Below are positions 31,613 through 40,851 of a stretch of DNA of 64,000 bases, piece after piece; position 1 is the first letter of the stretch; each line of letters opens with the position of its first letter. Below the pieces are notes generated by a model. The model searched no databases and was not told where the DNA came from. It saw only the letters and a program-made list of their open reading frames with translations. The stretch is taken from positions 119,507 through 183,506 of the forward strand of contig JAHQIY010000045.1 of the NCBI GenBank assembly GCA_019054805.1, written 5' to 3'. The position numbers and the translations under genes are program-made. The DNA is from Brachionus manjavacas (Eukaryota; Rotifera; Eurotatoria; Ploima; Brachionidae).

Positions 31613-33814
31613 ATGCGACCAACAATTGCGCGCGTGGCATTGCCTGTGCCTCTCGACAAACAGTTTGATTATCAGATCCCTAACCACCTATTTCCTATCA
31701 TTGGTGGGCGTGTCTCTGTCCCTTTTGGTCGCCAAACTCTGGTTGGCATTGTCACTGCGCTGGTGAATGAGTCAGAGTTCAGCCTTGATAAGCTTAAGCC
31801 GATTAAGCAAGTATTGGATAACCAGCCGGTGTGGCCTGAAAAGCTCTACTCCTTACTCTTTTGGTGTAGTCAGTTTTATCAGTATCCGCTTGGTGACACT
31901 TTGTTTAATGCCATGCCAAGTGCACTGCGAAAAGGTAAAGACGCTGATTTCGCGACGCTGGTGGAATGGCAGCTCACCGCGAGTGGTCGCGACCAATTGA
32001 TGGCGGGTTTCGGCCGCGCGGTTAAACAAGCCAAAGTGATGCATATGCTGGAGTCAGGCTCAATTTCGCATCAACGTTTTGTCGATGAAGAGATCAGTTC
32101 ATCTGTGCTAAAGACCTTAGCGGAAAAAGGCTGGATTGAATCGATAGAGAAAAGACCAGTGATTCGTGAGTGGAAACATGACGTTGAAGTTGATGTCGAT
32201 AAGCCAAAGCTAAACTCTGAGCAGGCGGTGGCGATTGCGACAGTGAATAGTAATGAAGGCTTTGGCTGTTATCTACTTGAAGGGGTCACGGGGTCGGGTA
32301 AAACAGAGGTGTACCTTAACCTGATTAAGCCTGTTCTTGAAAAAGGTAAGCAGGCCTTGGTGCTAGTGCCTGAAATAGGCCTGACGCCACAAACGATCAA
32401 CCGCTTTAAAAAACGCTTTAACGTACCGGTTGAAGTGATTCACTCAGGATTGAACGATACCGAGCGTCTTAATGCTTGGCTCAGTGCCCGTGACAATGCC
32501 TCTGGGATTGTGATTGGTACTCGCTCTGCGCTGCTTACACCGTTTGCTAATCTCGGCATTATTATTGTCGATGAAGAGCATGATGCCTCTTATAAACAGC
32601 AAGATAGTTTGCGCTACCATGCCCGTGATGTGGCTGTAATGCGCGCCAACAAAGAGCAGATCCCCATTGTACTTGGCTCAGCTACACCAGCTTTAGAAAC
32701 TCTACATAACGCCTTAAGTGGTAAGTACCATCATCTAGTGCTTTCTTCTCGCGCGGGAGCAGCGACGCCAACGACCAACAAAGTGCTCGATGTAAAAGGT
32801 TTATATCTAGAAAGTGGTCTATCCGCACCACTCATCGCCGAAATGCGCCGCCATTTAAAGGCAGGCAACCAAGTGATGCTGTTTTTAAACCGACGCGGCT
32901 TTTCTCCTGCGTTGATGTGTCATGAATGTGGTTGGATTGCGGAATGTAAACGCTGTGATGCTTACTATACCTATCACCAGAACAGCAATGAAATTCGCTG
33001 CCACCACTGTGGCTCACAGCAACCGATTATTCATCAATGTCAGGGCTGTGGTTCCACGCACTTGGTAACAGTAGGTGTTGGAACTGAGCAGTTAGAAAAA
33101 CAGCTTGCAGAGCTCTTTCCAGAGTTTAAAACCATTCGAATTGATCGAGACAGCACGCGTCGAAAAGGTAGCCTAGAGAGTGCGTTAGGGGCAATTCGTA
33201 ATGGTGAGTATCAGATCTTGATTGGTACGCAAATGCTGGCTAAAGGTCATCACTTCCCAGACGTTACTCTGGTAGCACTATTAGATGTGGATGGCTCTCT
33301 TTACAGCAGTGATTTCCGTGCGTCTGAGCGTCTGGCACAATTGTTTATACAGGTAGCGGGACGGGCTGGGCGTGCAAGCAAGCCGGGTGAGGTGGTGCTG
33401 CAAACCCACCACCCAGAACATAGTCTACTGCAAGCGTTATTAACTAAGAGTTATCGCCACTTCGCTGAAACGGCTTTGCAAGAGAGAAAGTTAGCGCAGT
33501 TACCACCGTATTCGTTTCTGACTCTGTTTAAAGCAGAAGCAAATCACTCTCAGCCTGTCGAGGAATTTCTTCGTCAGGTTCGCCATACACTAGAGGCGCA
33601 TCCTCTGTTTGATGACTATTGCCAAGTTCTTGGACCGACACCTGCACCGCTAGCAAAACGTGCTGGTAAGTATCGTTGGCAACTTCTGCTGCAAACCCAA
33701 AGCCGCCCTGTGATGCAAAAGCTACTCGCAAGCGCTAAGCCTGCAATCCAAATGTTGCCAAATGCGAAGAAAGTGCGCTGGAGTTTAGATATTGAGCCAC
33801 AAGATCTGAGTTAA
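31613..33814 (+). CDS. priA: primosomal protein N' (replication restart helicase PriA)
   Basis: The 733-aa superfamily 2 helicase restarts collapsed replication forks by loading PriB/DnaT/DnaB. Domains in order: 3'-DNA binding (1-100), winged helix (about 110-180), helicase with Walker A GVTGSGKT (224-231) and DEEH (319-322), then a zinc-binding insertion with paired cysteines (CHECG, CKRCD, CHHCG, CQGCG, about 435-480), then helicase lobe 2 with QVAGRAGR. All key residues are present. First of the priA-cytR-ftsN-hslVU series. Confidence 0.97.
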   Translation: MRPTIARVALPVPLDKQFDYQIPNHLFPIIGGRVSVPFGRQTLVGIVTALVNESEFSLDKLKPIKQVLDNQPVWPEKLYSLLFWCSQFYQYPLGDTLFNAMPSALRKGKDADFATLVEWQLTASGRDQLMAGFGRAVKQAKVMHMLESGSISHQRFVDEEISSSVLKTLAEKGWIESIEKRPVIREWKHDVEVDVDKPKLNSEQAVAIATVNSNEGFGCYLLEGVTGSGKTEVYLNLIKPVLEKGKQALVLVPEIGLTPQTINRFKKRFNVPVEVIHSGLNDTERLNAWLSARDNASGIVIGTRSALLTPFANLGIIIVDEEHDASYKQQDSLRYHARDVAVMRANKEQIPIVLGSATPALETLHNALSGKYHHLVLSSRAGAATPTTNKVLDVKGLYLESGLSAPLIAEMRRHLKAGNQVMLFLNRRGFSPALMCHECGWIAECKRCDAYYTYHQNSNEIRCHHCGSQQPIIHQCQGCGSTHLVTVGVGTEQLEKQLAELFPEFKTIRIDRDSTRRKGSLESALGAIRNGEYQILIGTQMLAKGHHFPDVTLVALLDVDGSLYSSDFRASERLAQLFIQVAGRAGRASKPGEVVLQTHHPEHSLLQALLTKSYRHFAETALQERKLAQLPPYSFLTLFKAEANHSQPVEEFLRQVRHTLEAHPLFDDYCQVLGPTPAPLAKRAGKYRWQLLLQTQSRPVMQKLLASAKPAIQMLPNAKKVRWSLDIEPQDLS

Positions 33815-34171
33815 TAACGTGGCAATTTACCCCCATTTCATGCGTCTTCCTGCGACGGGTAGCTATTGAGTTTCTTCATATTCACACCTTTTTCATTTAT
33901 TTGTGATTCAGATCTCCTATTAGCTGCCGATTTTGTTAAATCTCCCGTAACTTTGTGTTTTGAAATGAATAAACTAGGTCTTGTGCAATATGTTGCTCTC
34001 AGGCCATAGTGTGTGAGTTAAACGTTTGCTCAGTGCAAATAAATGAGAAGATAGGTATTTTAGCCTACAAGTCGACATCAATTTGGCCGTTCAACCGATG
34101 AGATGCATTTCAACTAGAGGCTTAGGTGGCGTTTGAGCTGCCAATTTGGAAATGAAGAGGGTTAATTAAAT
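33815..34171. other. priA-cytR intergenic region
   Basis: No gene is visible in these 357 bases. A LacI-family-like core, TAAACGTTTGC, lies at about 34019-34029, and a TGTGA half-site of CRP type at about 33900. Both could serve cytR, whose E. coli homologue is autoregulated with CRP. I see no clear terminator for priA. Confidence 0.4.
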
Positions 34172-35179
34172 ATGGCGACAATGAAGGATGTTGCCCAGCT
34201 TGCGGGAGTTTCAACAGCGACAGTGTCTAGAGCGCTAATGAATCCAGAAAAGGTATCGTCAGCGACAAGGAAAAGAGTCGAAGATGCTGTTTTAGAAGCT
34301 GGTTATTCACCAAACTCGTTGGCGCGCAACTTGCGTCGTAACGAATCAAAAACAATCATCGCAATCATTCCAGATATTTGTGATCCCTACTACACCGAGA
34401 TCATTCGAGGAATTGAAGATGCGGCAATGGAGCACGGATACATCGTTTTGCTTGGCGATAGTGGGCAGCAGAAGAAGCGCGAAAGCTCATTTGTAAACCT
34501 AGTATTCACTAAGCAAGCGGATGGTATGTTGCTGCTTGGTACCGATCTTCCTTTTGACGTCAGTAAACCTGAACAAAAGAATTTACCGCCTATGGTAATG
34601 GCTTGTGAGTTTGCACCCGAATTAGAACTACCTACTGTACATATCGACAACCTAACTTCTGCCTTTGAAGCGGTTAACTACCTAACGCAGATGGGTCACA
34701 AGCGAATTGCACAAATCTCAGGCCCTGAAACAGCGGTTCTATGTCAGTTCCGCCACCAAGGTTATCAGCAGGCACTTAGACGCGCTGGGATCACCATGAA
34801 CCCGAATTACTGCACTTCAGGTGATTTCACCTTTGAGGCTGGAGCGAAAGCAATCCGCCAATTGCTAGCATTACCAGATGCGCCGACAGCGGTGTTCTGT
34901 CATAACGATGCAATGGCGATTGGGGCGATTCAAGAGGCGAAGAAGCTAGGTTTGCGTGTTCCGCAAGACCTCTCCATTGTAGGGTTTGATGATATTCACT
35001 TTGCTCAATACTGCGATCCACCGTTAACGACCATTTCTCAGCCTCGCTATGAAATTGGCCGCCAAGCAATGCTTATGATGCTTGAGCTGCTACGTGGACA
35101 TGATGTTCGTGCAGGGTCGAGATTGCTTGAAACCAAGCTGGTGGTACGTGAAAGTGCTGCGCCACCAAGAGTGCTTTAG
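34172..35179 (+). CDS. cytR: LacI-family transcriptional regulator CytR
   Basis: The 335-aa protein has an N-terminal helix-turn-helix (MKDVAQLAGVSTATVSRAL, residues 4-22) with hinge helix SPNSLARNLRR, then a periplasmic-binding-protein-like sensor domain (about 60-330). CytR represses nucleoside uptake and catabolism genes together with CRP and is released by cytidine; in vibrios it also promotes natural competence. The call rests on sequence resemblance to CytR and on the conserved priA-cytR-ftsN order. Confidence 0.93.
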   Translation: MATMKDVAQLAGVSTATVSRALMNPEKVSSATRKRVEDAVLEAGYSPNSLARNLRRNESKTIIAIIPDICDPYYTEIIRGIEDAAMEHGYIVLLGDSGQQKKRESSFVNLVFTKQADGMLLLGTDLPFDVSKPEQKNLPPMVMACEFAPELELPTVHIDNLTSAFEAVNYLTQMGHKRIAQISGPETAVLCQFRHQGYQQALRRAGITMNPNYCTSGDFTFEAGAKAIRQLLALPDAPTAVFCHNDAMAIGAIQEAKKLGLRVPQDLSIVGFDDIHFAQYCDPPLTTISQPRYEIGRQAMLMMLELLRGHDVRAGSRLLETKLVVRESAAPPRVL

Positions 35180-35193
35180 AGTCCAACCTTTGC

Positions 35194-35220
35194 AAGCGGC
35201 GCATTTTTGATGCGCCGCTT
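35194..35220 (+). terminator. cytR terminator
   Basis: AAGCGGCGCAT and ATGCGCCGCTT are perfect 11-bp arms with TTTTG loop. No long T-run follows, but the stem is very strong. Confidence 0.75.
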
Positions 35221-35297
35221 CCATTTCTACTCTGTCATAACTGCACAATCTGCTTTAACATATCGGCAGTGGTAATTGATGGTATTGATGTTTACTA

Positions 35298-35846
35298 GTG
35301 GCGAATCGAGATTACGTAAAAAGAGGCCGTGGTGGAAGTAGCCGCAAGCCTGCAAAGAAAAAGTCTGCCCCACGACGCAAGCCTTGGCGAAGTGGTTTAC
35401 TTGCCATTCTATTGGCGAGTGTATTTGGCTATGGATTGTATGTTCTGAGTAACGATCCGGAACCGCCTGCACCTGTAGCAGAGCCGGTAAAAACTAAGCC
35501 TAAACCAAAACCTCAAGCGAAGTTACCACCACCTCCAGAAGAGAAGTGGGATTACGTCGATACCTTGCCAAGTCGTGAAGTTGAGGTAAAAGCGAAAGAG
35601 CAGGTGGTGTCGGAGATTCCATACATAATGCAGTGTGGCGCCTATAAAACTGCTCAGCAGGCTGAAGCGCGTAAGCTAGATATTGCTTTCCAAGGTATTA
35701 ACAGCAAAATTCGTAAGAAGGAAGGCAGCAGTTGGTACCGTGTGGTGTTAGGCCCATACAAGTTTAAGCGTGATGCTGAACGCGATAAGCATAAACTCCA
35801 GCGCGCCAAAATCGAGCCTTGTGCAATTTGGAAAGAAACGCAGTAA
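35298..35846 (+). CDS. ftsN: cell division protein FtsN (short form)
   Basis: The 182-aa bitopic protein has a basic cytoplasmic tail (1-31), a membrane segment (about 33-50), a proline/lysine-rich linker and a C-terminal SPOR domain (about 107-180) that binds denuded septal glycans. A KWDYVDTLPSR stretch (about 83-93) may correspond to the essential FtsN helix region that activates septal synthesis. It is far shorter than E. coli FtsN (319 aa), the linker being reduced. The start is GTG at 35298. The position between cytR and hslV is as in E. coli. Confidence 0.92.
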   Translation: MANRDYVKRGRGGSSRKPAKKKSAPRRKPWRSGLLAILLASVFGYGLYVLSNDPEPPAPVAEPVKTKPKPKPQAKLPPPPEEKWDYVDTLPSREVEVKAKEQVVSEIPYIMQCGAYKTAQQAEARKLDIAFQGINSKIRKKEGSSWYRVVLGPYKFKRDAERDKHKLQRAKIEPCAIWKETQ

Positions 35847-35859
35847 GTATTTTAAAAAG

Positions 35860-35884
35860 CGAACCCTGATGGGTTCGTTTTTTT
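35860..35884 (+). terminator. ftsN terminator
   Basis: CGAACCC and GGGTTCG pair around TGAT and are followed by seven T. It separates ftsN from the repeat region and hslVU. Confidence 0.88.
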
Positions 35885-35958
35885 GTGTGGGCAGCTGGAA
35901 CGGGCTGCGCCCTGCTAGATAGCTAGGTTAACTCTTTATTGAAGTGTGGCTCAACGTT

Positions 35959-35998
35959 AGTTATCCATTTATCCAGTTATCCAGTTATCCAGTTATCC
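35959..35998. repeat. 8-bp tandem array, 5 units (AGTTATCC)
   Basis: Five head-to-tail units; the second is the variant ATTTATCC. Same unit as the 13-copy array at 48206-48309. Confidence 0.88.
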
Positions 35999-36045
35999 AA
36001 AATGAAAAAGGATTGAAGCAATACGCCAGTCCTTCAAGATTCTCT

Positions 36046-36109
36046 AGCTCTCTAGCTCTCTAGCTCTCTAGCTCTCTAGCTCTCTAGCTCTCTAGCTCTC
36101 TAGCTCTCT
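36046..36109. repeat. 8-bp tandem array, 8 units (AGCTCTCT)
   Basis: Eight exact copies with partial copies at both edges. The array ends about 10 bases before the heat-shock-type -35 element of hslV. Confidence 0.92.
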
Positions 36110-36118
36110 AGCATTACC

Positions 36119-36150
36119 CCTTGAATTCCTTTCGCTATAACCTCATATAA
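36119..36150 (+). promoter_or_regulatory. sigma-32 (heat-shock) promoter of hslVU
   Basis: CCCTTGAA (ending 36125) and CCTCATAT (36141-36148) match the sigma-32 boxes CTTGAA and CCCCATNT, 15 bases apart. hslVU is a classical heat-shock operon in E. coli, which supports the reading. Confidence 0.75.
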
Positions 36151-36190
36151 TCTTTAACACTGAGATTAAAACAACTATGAGGCCCTACTC

Positions 36191-36733
36191 GTGACTACCA
36201 TTGTATCTGTACGTCGTAACAACAAAGTCGTCATCGCTGGTGATGGACAAGTATCTCTGGGTAACACAGTAATGAAGGGTAATGCTCGTAAAGTGCGTCG
36301 CCTGTACAACAATAAGGTGCTCGCTGGCTTTGCTGGTGGTACGGCAGATGCCTTCACGCTGTTTGAAAAGTTTGAAAGCAAACTGCAAATGCACCAAGGT
36401 CACTTGACTAAGGCGGCAGTAGAGTTAGCTAAAGACTGGCGTAGTGACCGTGCTTTACGCAAGTTAGAAGCACTATTGGCCGTTGCTGATGAAACTGCAT
36501 CATTGATCATTACTGGTAACGGTGATGTGGTACAGCCTGAAAACGATCTGATTGCCATTGGCTCTGGCGGTAACTTTGCCCAAGCCGCTGCTACTGCACT
36601 ATTAGAAAATACCGAATTAGATGCACGTGAAGTCGCAGAAAAATCACTCAAAATTGCCGGTGATATCTGTGTGTTCACCAACCATCACCACACTATCGAA
36701 GAACTAGAAATCCCAGCCTCTCAAGCTGAGTAA
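36191..36733 (+). CDS. hslV: ATP-dependent protease subunit HslV (ClpQ)
   Basis: The 180-aa threonine protease forms the double-hexamer core of HslVU. It starts with GTG at 36191; removal of Met exposes the nucleophile Thr2 ([19 protein letters not shown]). [21 protein letters not shown] is conserved, including basic residues that contact HslU. HslU follows 50 bases downstream, and the two form one heat-shock operon. Confidence 0.97.
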   Translation: MTTIVSVRRNNKVVIAGDGQVSLGNTVMKGNARKVRRLYNNKVLAGFAGGTADAFTLFEKFESKLQMHQGHLTKAAVELAKDWRSDRALRKLEALLAVADETASLIITGNGDVVQPENDLIAIGSGGNFAQAAATALLENTELDAREVAEKSLKIAGDICVFTNHHHTIEELEIPASQAE

Positions 36734-36783
36734 ACGGCTGAACAAGCAAAGATAGTGGCTATAAGAATTTAAGGAAACTGACT

Positions 36784-38118
36784 ATGTCTGAAATGACCCC
36801 TCGCGAAATTGTCCATGAGCTTAACCGTCATATTATCGGCCAAGAGAATGCAAAGCGCTCTGTGGCGATTGCGTTGCGTAACCGCTGGCGCCGTATGCAG
36901 CTTGAAGAGAGCTTGCGTGTTGAAGTAACACCAAAAAACATCCTAATGATTGGTCCGACTGGTGTGGGTAAAACTGAAATTGCTCGCCGCCTAGCGAAAC
37001 TGGCGAATGCGCCTTTTATCAAGGTTGAAGCGACGAAGTTTACCGAAGTAGGCTACGTTGGTAAGGAAGTAGAAACGATTATCCGCGACCTTACTGATGT
37101 TGCAATTAAGATGACTCATCAACAAGCGATGGAAAAAGTAAAGTTCCGCGCTGAAGAGCAAGCTGAAGAGCGTATTCTTGATGCTCTACTACCGCCAGCT
37201 CGCGATGCTTGGGGTCAAAACGAGCAGCAAGACGATAGCGCTTCTAATACACGTCAAATCTTCCGCAAAAAGCTTCGTGAAGGCAAGTTAGACGACAAAG
37301 AAATCGAAATTGATGTTGCCGCTCCGCAAATGGGTGTTGAGATCATGGCTCCTCCGGGCATGGAAGAGATGACTAACCAGCTTCAAGGTATGTTCCAAAA
37401 CCTAGCGGGTGATACTAAGAAGAAGCGTAAACTGAAGATCAAAGATGCCTTCAAAGCACTGACCGAAGAAGAAGCGGCTAAGCTTGTGAACCAAGAAGAA
37501 TTGAAAGAGCAGGCGATCTTTAACGTTGAGAACAACGGTATCGTGTTTATCGATGAGATTGATAAGATTTGTAAGCGTGGCGAAAGTTCAGGTCCTGATG
37601 TCTCTCGTGAAGGTGTGCAACGTGACCTACTACCTCTGATTGAAGGTAGCACAGTTTCAACTAAGCACGGCATGGTGAAAACAGACCACATTCTATTTGT
37701 TGCGTCAGGGGCATTCCAAGTGGCTAAGCCATCGGATCTTATCCCTGAGCTGCAAGGTCGCCTACCGATTCGTGTCGAACTAGAAGCACTTTCAAGTCAT
37801 GACTTTAAGCGTATCCTGACTGAGCCTAAAGCGTCACTGACAGAGCAATACGTTGCGCTAATGAAGACAGAAGATGTCGATGTTGAGTTTACTGAAGATG
37901 GTATCACTCAAATCGCAGAAGCGGCTTGGACAGTGAATGAGACAACAGAAAACATCGGAGCTCGCCGCTTACACACAGTAATGGAGCGCTTGATGGATGA
38001 GATTTCATTCGAAGCCACAGACAAGTCTGGTTCTAAGCTAACCATTGATGCTGCGTACGTGAAAGGAAAACTAGGCGATACTATTGAAGATGAAGATCTA
38101 AGCCGCTTTATTCTTTAG
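36784..38118 (+). CDS. hslU: ATP-dependent protease ATPase subunit HslU (ClpY)
   Basis: The 444-aa AAA+ unfoldase feeds substrates to HslV. Walker A is GPTGVGKT (57-64) and Walker B FIDEIDK lies near residue 255. The helical I domain sits between (about 110-240). The C-terminus ends ...EDLSRFIL, the tail that inserts into HslV to activate it. A terminator follows. Confidence 0.98.
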   Translation: MSEMTPREIVHELNRHIIGQENAKRSVAIALRNRWRRMQLEESLRVEVTPKNILMIGPTGVGKTEIARRLAKLANAPFIKVEATKFTEVGYVGKEVETIIRDLTDVAIKMTHQQAMEKVKFRAEEQAEERILDALLPPARDAWGQNEQQDDSASNTRQIFRKKLREGKLDDKEIEIDVAAPQMGVEIMAPPGMEEMTNQLQGMFQNLAGDTKKKRKLKIKDAFKALTEEEAAKLVNQEELKEQAIFNVENNGIVFIDEIDKICKRGESSGPDVSREGVQRDLLPLIEGSTVSTKHGMVKTDHILFVASGAFQVAKPSDLIPELQGRLPIRVELEALSSHDFKRILTEPKASLTEQYVALMKTEDVDVEFTEDGITQIAEAAWTVNETTENIGARRLHTVMERLMDEISFEATDKSGSKLTIDAAYVKGKLGDTIEDEDLSRFIL

Positions 38119-38136
38119 ATCACCAACAGCTTGTTT

Positions 38137-38164
38137 AGCCCGCTCAATACGAGCGGGCTTTTTT
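38137..38164 (+). terminator. hslVU terminator
   Basis: AGCCCGCTC and GAGCGGGCT are perfect arms with AATAC loop and a TTTTTT tail. Confidence 0.92.
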
Positions 38165-38395
38165 ATATCTAACTCTATGTTTGAATGAGTGTTCTCTCTT
38201 ATCGCTGTTCGAGGTTTGAGCGTATAAGCTGCTGCATCTACCACGGACTTGTATATAAAAGCATCGACTTGAGGTGTCAATTTAGTTTTATTGTCTGTAT
38301 GATGGCGCGCTTTTATGATCGTCCTCACATTCTAATGCAACTGTTGAGGTAAATTCGTCTACCCGAGTTATTCGGGCAGCAAAAGCGAGACTTAC

Positions 38396-39994
38396 ATGTC
38401 TAGAGCCAGTTTGGCAGCAGGCGACCCCTGCACTTCTAATGTCGATGATTCGACCTCTTCATATTCTCTATCGAATAAATCAAAAATTGCCGCTCAACTT
38501 GAGCTATCTAATCCAGTGTTATGGCTTAGCGGTGGTTTCTTAACCTTGTTTGTCATGCTTGCGCTGATAGACACCCAGTTACTTACGTCTCTGGTTAACA
38601 GTGGTTTTGGTTATGCCACGCAATACTTTGGCGGATATTGGCAGATATTGATGCTGGCAAACTTTCTCATCGGTCTATATCTAGCTTTTGGTCAAACAGG
38701 CTATGTGCGCTTAGGGTCTGTACCTCGCCCTGAGATAGGCACGTTTAAATGGCTATCAATTTTACTCTGTACTTTATTGGCGGGCGGCGGCGTGTTTTGG
38801 GCTGCGGCTGAGCCCATTGCTCACTATGTATCTGCGCCGCCGATTTTTGGTCAAGTTCAACCTCGTGACATGGCAATCAATGCGTTATCGCAATCCTTTA
38901 TGCACTGGGGCTTTCTTGCTTGGGCAATTTTAGGCTCGCTCTCTTCAATTGTTCTAATGCATCTTCATTATGACAAAGGACTGCCGCTCAAACCGCGCAC
39001 CTTGCTTTACCCAATATTTGGCCAGCGAGTGATTGATGGCAAGCTGGGTAATTTAGTGGATGCGTTAAGTATCATCGCAGTTGCTGCCGGTACCATCGGC
39101 CCTATTGGCTTTCTTGGTTTGCAAATTAGCTACGCGGTGAACGAGCTGTTTGGCATCCCAGACGGATTGATGACTCAAACTATTGTCGTTGTACTGGCAA
39201 TGGCAACTTATACCTTGTCAGCACTGAGCGGCTTAAGCAGAGGGATTCAGATAGTCAGCCGTTACAACATCATACTGTCATTGGCATTAGTCGTCTTTAT
39301 CCTGATTGCCGGGCCAACTAGCTTTATCATCGATGGCTATATCCAAGGTGTAGGCAATTTGGCAGACAACTTTGTCGCCATGGCACTCTATCGCGGTGAT
39401 ACAAATTGGCTGAGCTGGTGGACAGTGTTTTTCTGGGGTTGGTTCATCGGCTACGCGCCTATGATGGCGATTTTTATTGCGCGAATTTCTCGTGGCCGTA
39501 CCATTCGCCAATTGATTCTAGCGATCAGCATTGCCGCGCCATTAATTACCTGTTTCTGGTTTAGCATTGTTGGCGGTAGTGGTTTAGCGTTTGAGCTGGC
39601 GAACCCGGGCAGTATGAAAGCTGGATTTGAAGGTTTTAATCTTCCTGGCGCATTGCTAGCCATGACTCAGCAACTGCCTTTTCCTACGCTGATTTCCATT
39701 CTATTTTTGATTTTGACCACTACCTTTATTGTCACCACTGGCGATTCAATGACGTATACCATTAGCATGGTTATGACGGGTAACAGCCAACCGAATGCGT
39801 TAATTCGTACGTTTTGGGGGCTGGTCATGGGGGCGATTGCAATTGTGCTGATCTCTATGGGAGAAGGCGGTATCTCCGCACTGCAATCCTTTATTGTTAT
39901 TACCGCTGTGCCTGCTTCATTTATTATTTTGCCCTCACTATGGGCGGCGCCGCAGTTAGCGCACGAAATGGCAAAACAACAGAATTTAGTTTAA
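38396..39994 (+). CDS. BCCT family transporter, substrate unknown
   Basis: The 532-aa membrane protein with about 12 membrane segments belongs to the betaine/choline/carnitine transporter family. GWFIGYAPMMAIFIARISRG in TM8 is close to the family signature, and the tryptophan/glycine-rich WAAAEPIAHY segment is typical. BCCT proteins import trimethylammonium osmolytes or related compounds by Na+ or H+ symport. The substrate cannot be assigned; the binding-site Trp pattern in TM8 deviates from the betaine-type sequence. Single gene with its own terminator. The 230 bases upstream show nothing definite. Confidence 0.88.
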   Translation: MSRASLAAGDPCTSNVDDSTSSYSLSNKSKIAAQLELSNPVLWLSGGFLTLFVMLALIDTQLLTSLVNSGFGYATQYFGGYWQILMLANFLIGLYLAFGQTGYVRLGSVPRPEIGTFKWLSILLCTLLAGGGVFWAAAEPIAHYVSAPPIFGQVQPRDMAINALSQSFMHWGFLAWAILGSLSSIVLMHLHYDKGLPLKPRTLLYPIFGQRVIDGKLGNLVDALSIIAVAAGTIGPIGFLGLQISYAVNELFGIPDGLMTQTIVVVLAMATYTLSALSGLSRGIQIVSRYNIILSLALVVFILIAGPTSFIIDGYIQGVGNLADNFVAMALYRGDTNWLSWWTVFFWGWFIGYAPMMAIFIARISRGRTIRQLILAISIAAPLITCFWFSIVGGSGLAFELANPGSMKAGFEGFNLPGALLAMTQQLPFPTLISILFLILTTTFIVTTGDSMTYTISMVMTGNSQPNALIRTFWGLVMGAIAIVLISMGEGGISALQSFIVITAVPASFIILPSLWAAPQLAHEMAKQQNLV

Positions 39995-40028
39995 TACCAA
40001 CTAGGGATTAATCCCGATTAGTACGATA

Positions 40029-40058
40029 AAAAATCCCTCGCCTTTGCGAGGGATTTTT
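40029..40058. terminator. bidirectional terminator between BCCT gene and frdD
   Basis: Perfect 13-bp arms (AAAAATCCCTCGC / GCGAGGGATTTTT) around CTTT, serving both convergent units. Confidence 0.94.
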
Positions 40059-40075
40059 AATTGGTCGTAGTCAAA

Positions 40076-40453
40076 TTAAATCATAAAGATAAAGATGACT
40101 GCTAGAGCAGAGATTAATCCTGCAAATGCATAACAGGCGATTTTGCCAACCAAACCAGTATGGAACTTTAGGTCATGCATACCATGATGTACACGGTGCA
40201 TTGCATGCCACATCGGTAGCGCTAGCGTACCAATGATAAATAGAGCGCCAATGATGCTTGTTGCAAAATCAACCACTCGCTCGTAGCTTAGAGCTTCTGC
40301 ATTGATGATGCCTAGTGGCGCAAGTACACCAAGAACCAGAATCGTCACTGGGGTAATCATTGCAAACCAAGTACCGCCAGCGCCAAACAGTCCCCACCAA
40401 ATTGGCTCATCAGAACGCTTAGGGGCTCTATCTACAGAAAAGTTAGGTTTCAT
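40076..40453 (-). CDS. frdD: fumarate reductase membrane anchor subunit D
   Basis: The 125-aa protein has three membrane segments and, with FrdC, anchors the fumarate reductase and binds menaquinol. Conserved histidines in [14 protein letters not shown] (about 84-97) are the family landmark. Last gene of frdABCD, 12 bases after frdC, ending at a bidirectional terminator. Confidence 0.95.
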   Translation of the reverse strand: MKPNFSVDRAPKRSDEPIWWGLFGAGGTWFAMITPVTILVLGVLAPLGIINAEALSYERVVDFATSIIGALFIIGTLALPMWHAMHRVHHGMHDLKFHTGLVGKIACYAFAGLISALAVIFIFMI

Positions 40454-40465
40454 AGTTATAGCTCC

Positions 40466-40849
40466 TTAAACGATTACCAGCACAATCAGAGAAATAAATG
40501 CCACGGCTGCCCATTGAGTCAGCACAATGATTTTCTTATCCACTGGCTTACCTTTTAAGCGAATCGGCATTACCTGCGGCATCATGCTGAAGAACGTTTG
40601 AGCATGCAGTAGGCTACCCGCAAGCGCAACGATGTTAATCGCTACGACCACTGGATTAGCCATAAACTCAAGCCAGCCTTGCCATGCTTCGGGACCTTTC
40701 ACTAGTGAACCTAAACCGAAAGTTAGGAAGACAGTAAATAGGATCAGAGGCAGTACAGTCGCTTCGCGAAGCATGTAGAAACGGTAAAAAGGATGATCTT
40801 TCCACCAAGTACGTTTTACTTCACGAACGTAAGGTTTACGGTTACTCAT
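40466..40849 (-). CDS. frdC: fumarate reductase membrane anchor subunit C
   Basis: The 127-aa protein has three membrane segments after a basic N-terminus (NRKPYVREVKRTWWKDHPFY), as in E. coli FrdC. It contributes to quinol binding (conserved E and H positions in HAQTFF). It lies 2 bases after frdB. Confidence 0.95.
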   Translation of the reverse strand: MSNRKPYVREVKRTWWKDHPFYRFYMLREATVLPLILFTVFLTFGLGSLVKGPEAWQGWLEFMANPVVVAINIVALAGSLLHAQTFFSMMPQVMPIRLKGKPVDKKIIVLTQWAAVAFISLIVLVIV

Positions 40850-40851
40850 TC

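Larger units (their letters stand above)
35897..36111. repeat. composite intergenic repeat, copy B
   Basis: Begins GGAACGGGCTGCGCCCT (35897-35913), then CTAGATAGCTAG, then two different 8-bp arrays either side of a degenerate hairpin (AAGGATTG...CAGTCCTT, 36009-36035). It shares CTGCTAGATA.CTAGG and TCAAC.TTAGTTATCC with copy C. No right-hand inverted end is visible; the array runs into the hslV promoter. Confidence 0.7.

Noticed and set aside
36041..36113. Tandem arrays considered as CRISPR repeats
   Set aside because: Units are 8 bp, contiguous and without spacers; no cas genes in the window.
38098..38328. 76-aa minus-strand ORF between hslU and the BCCT gene
   Set aside because: It overlaps the hslU 3' end and its terminator, has no Shine-Dalgarno I can see and resembles no family.
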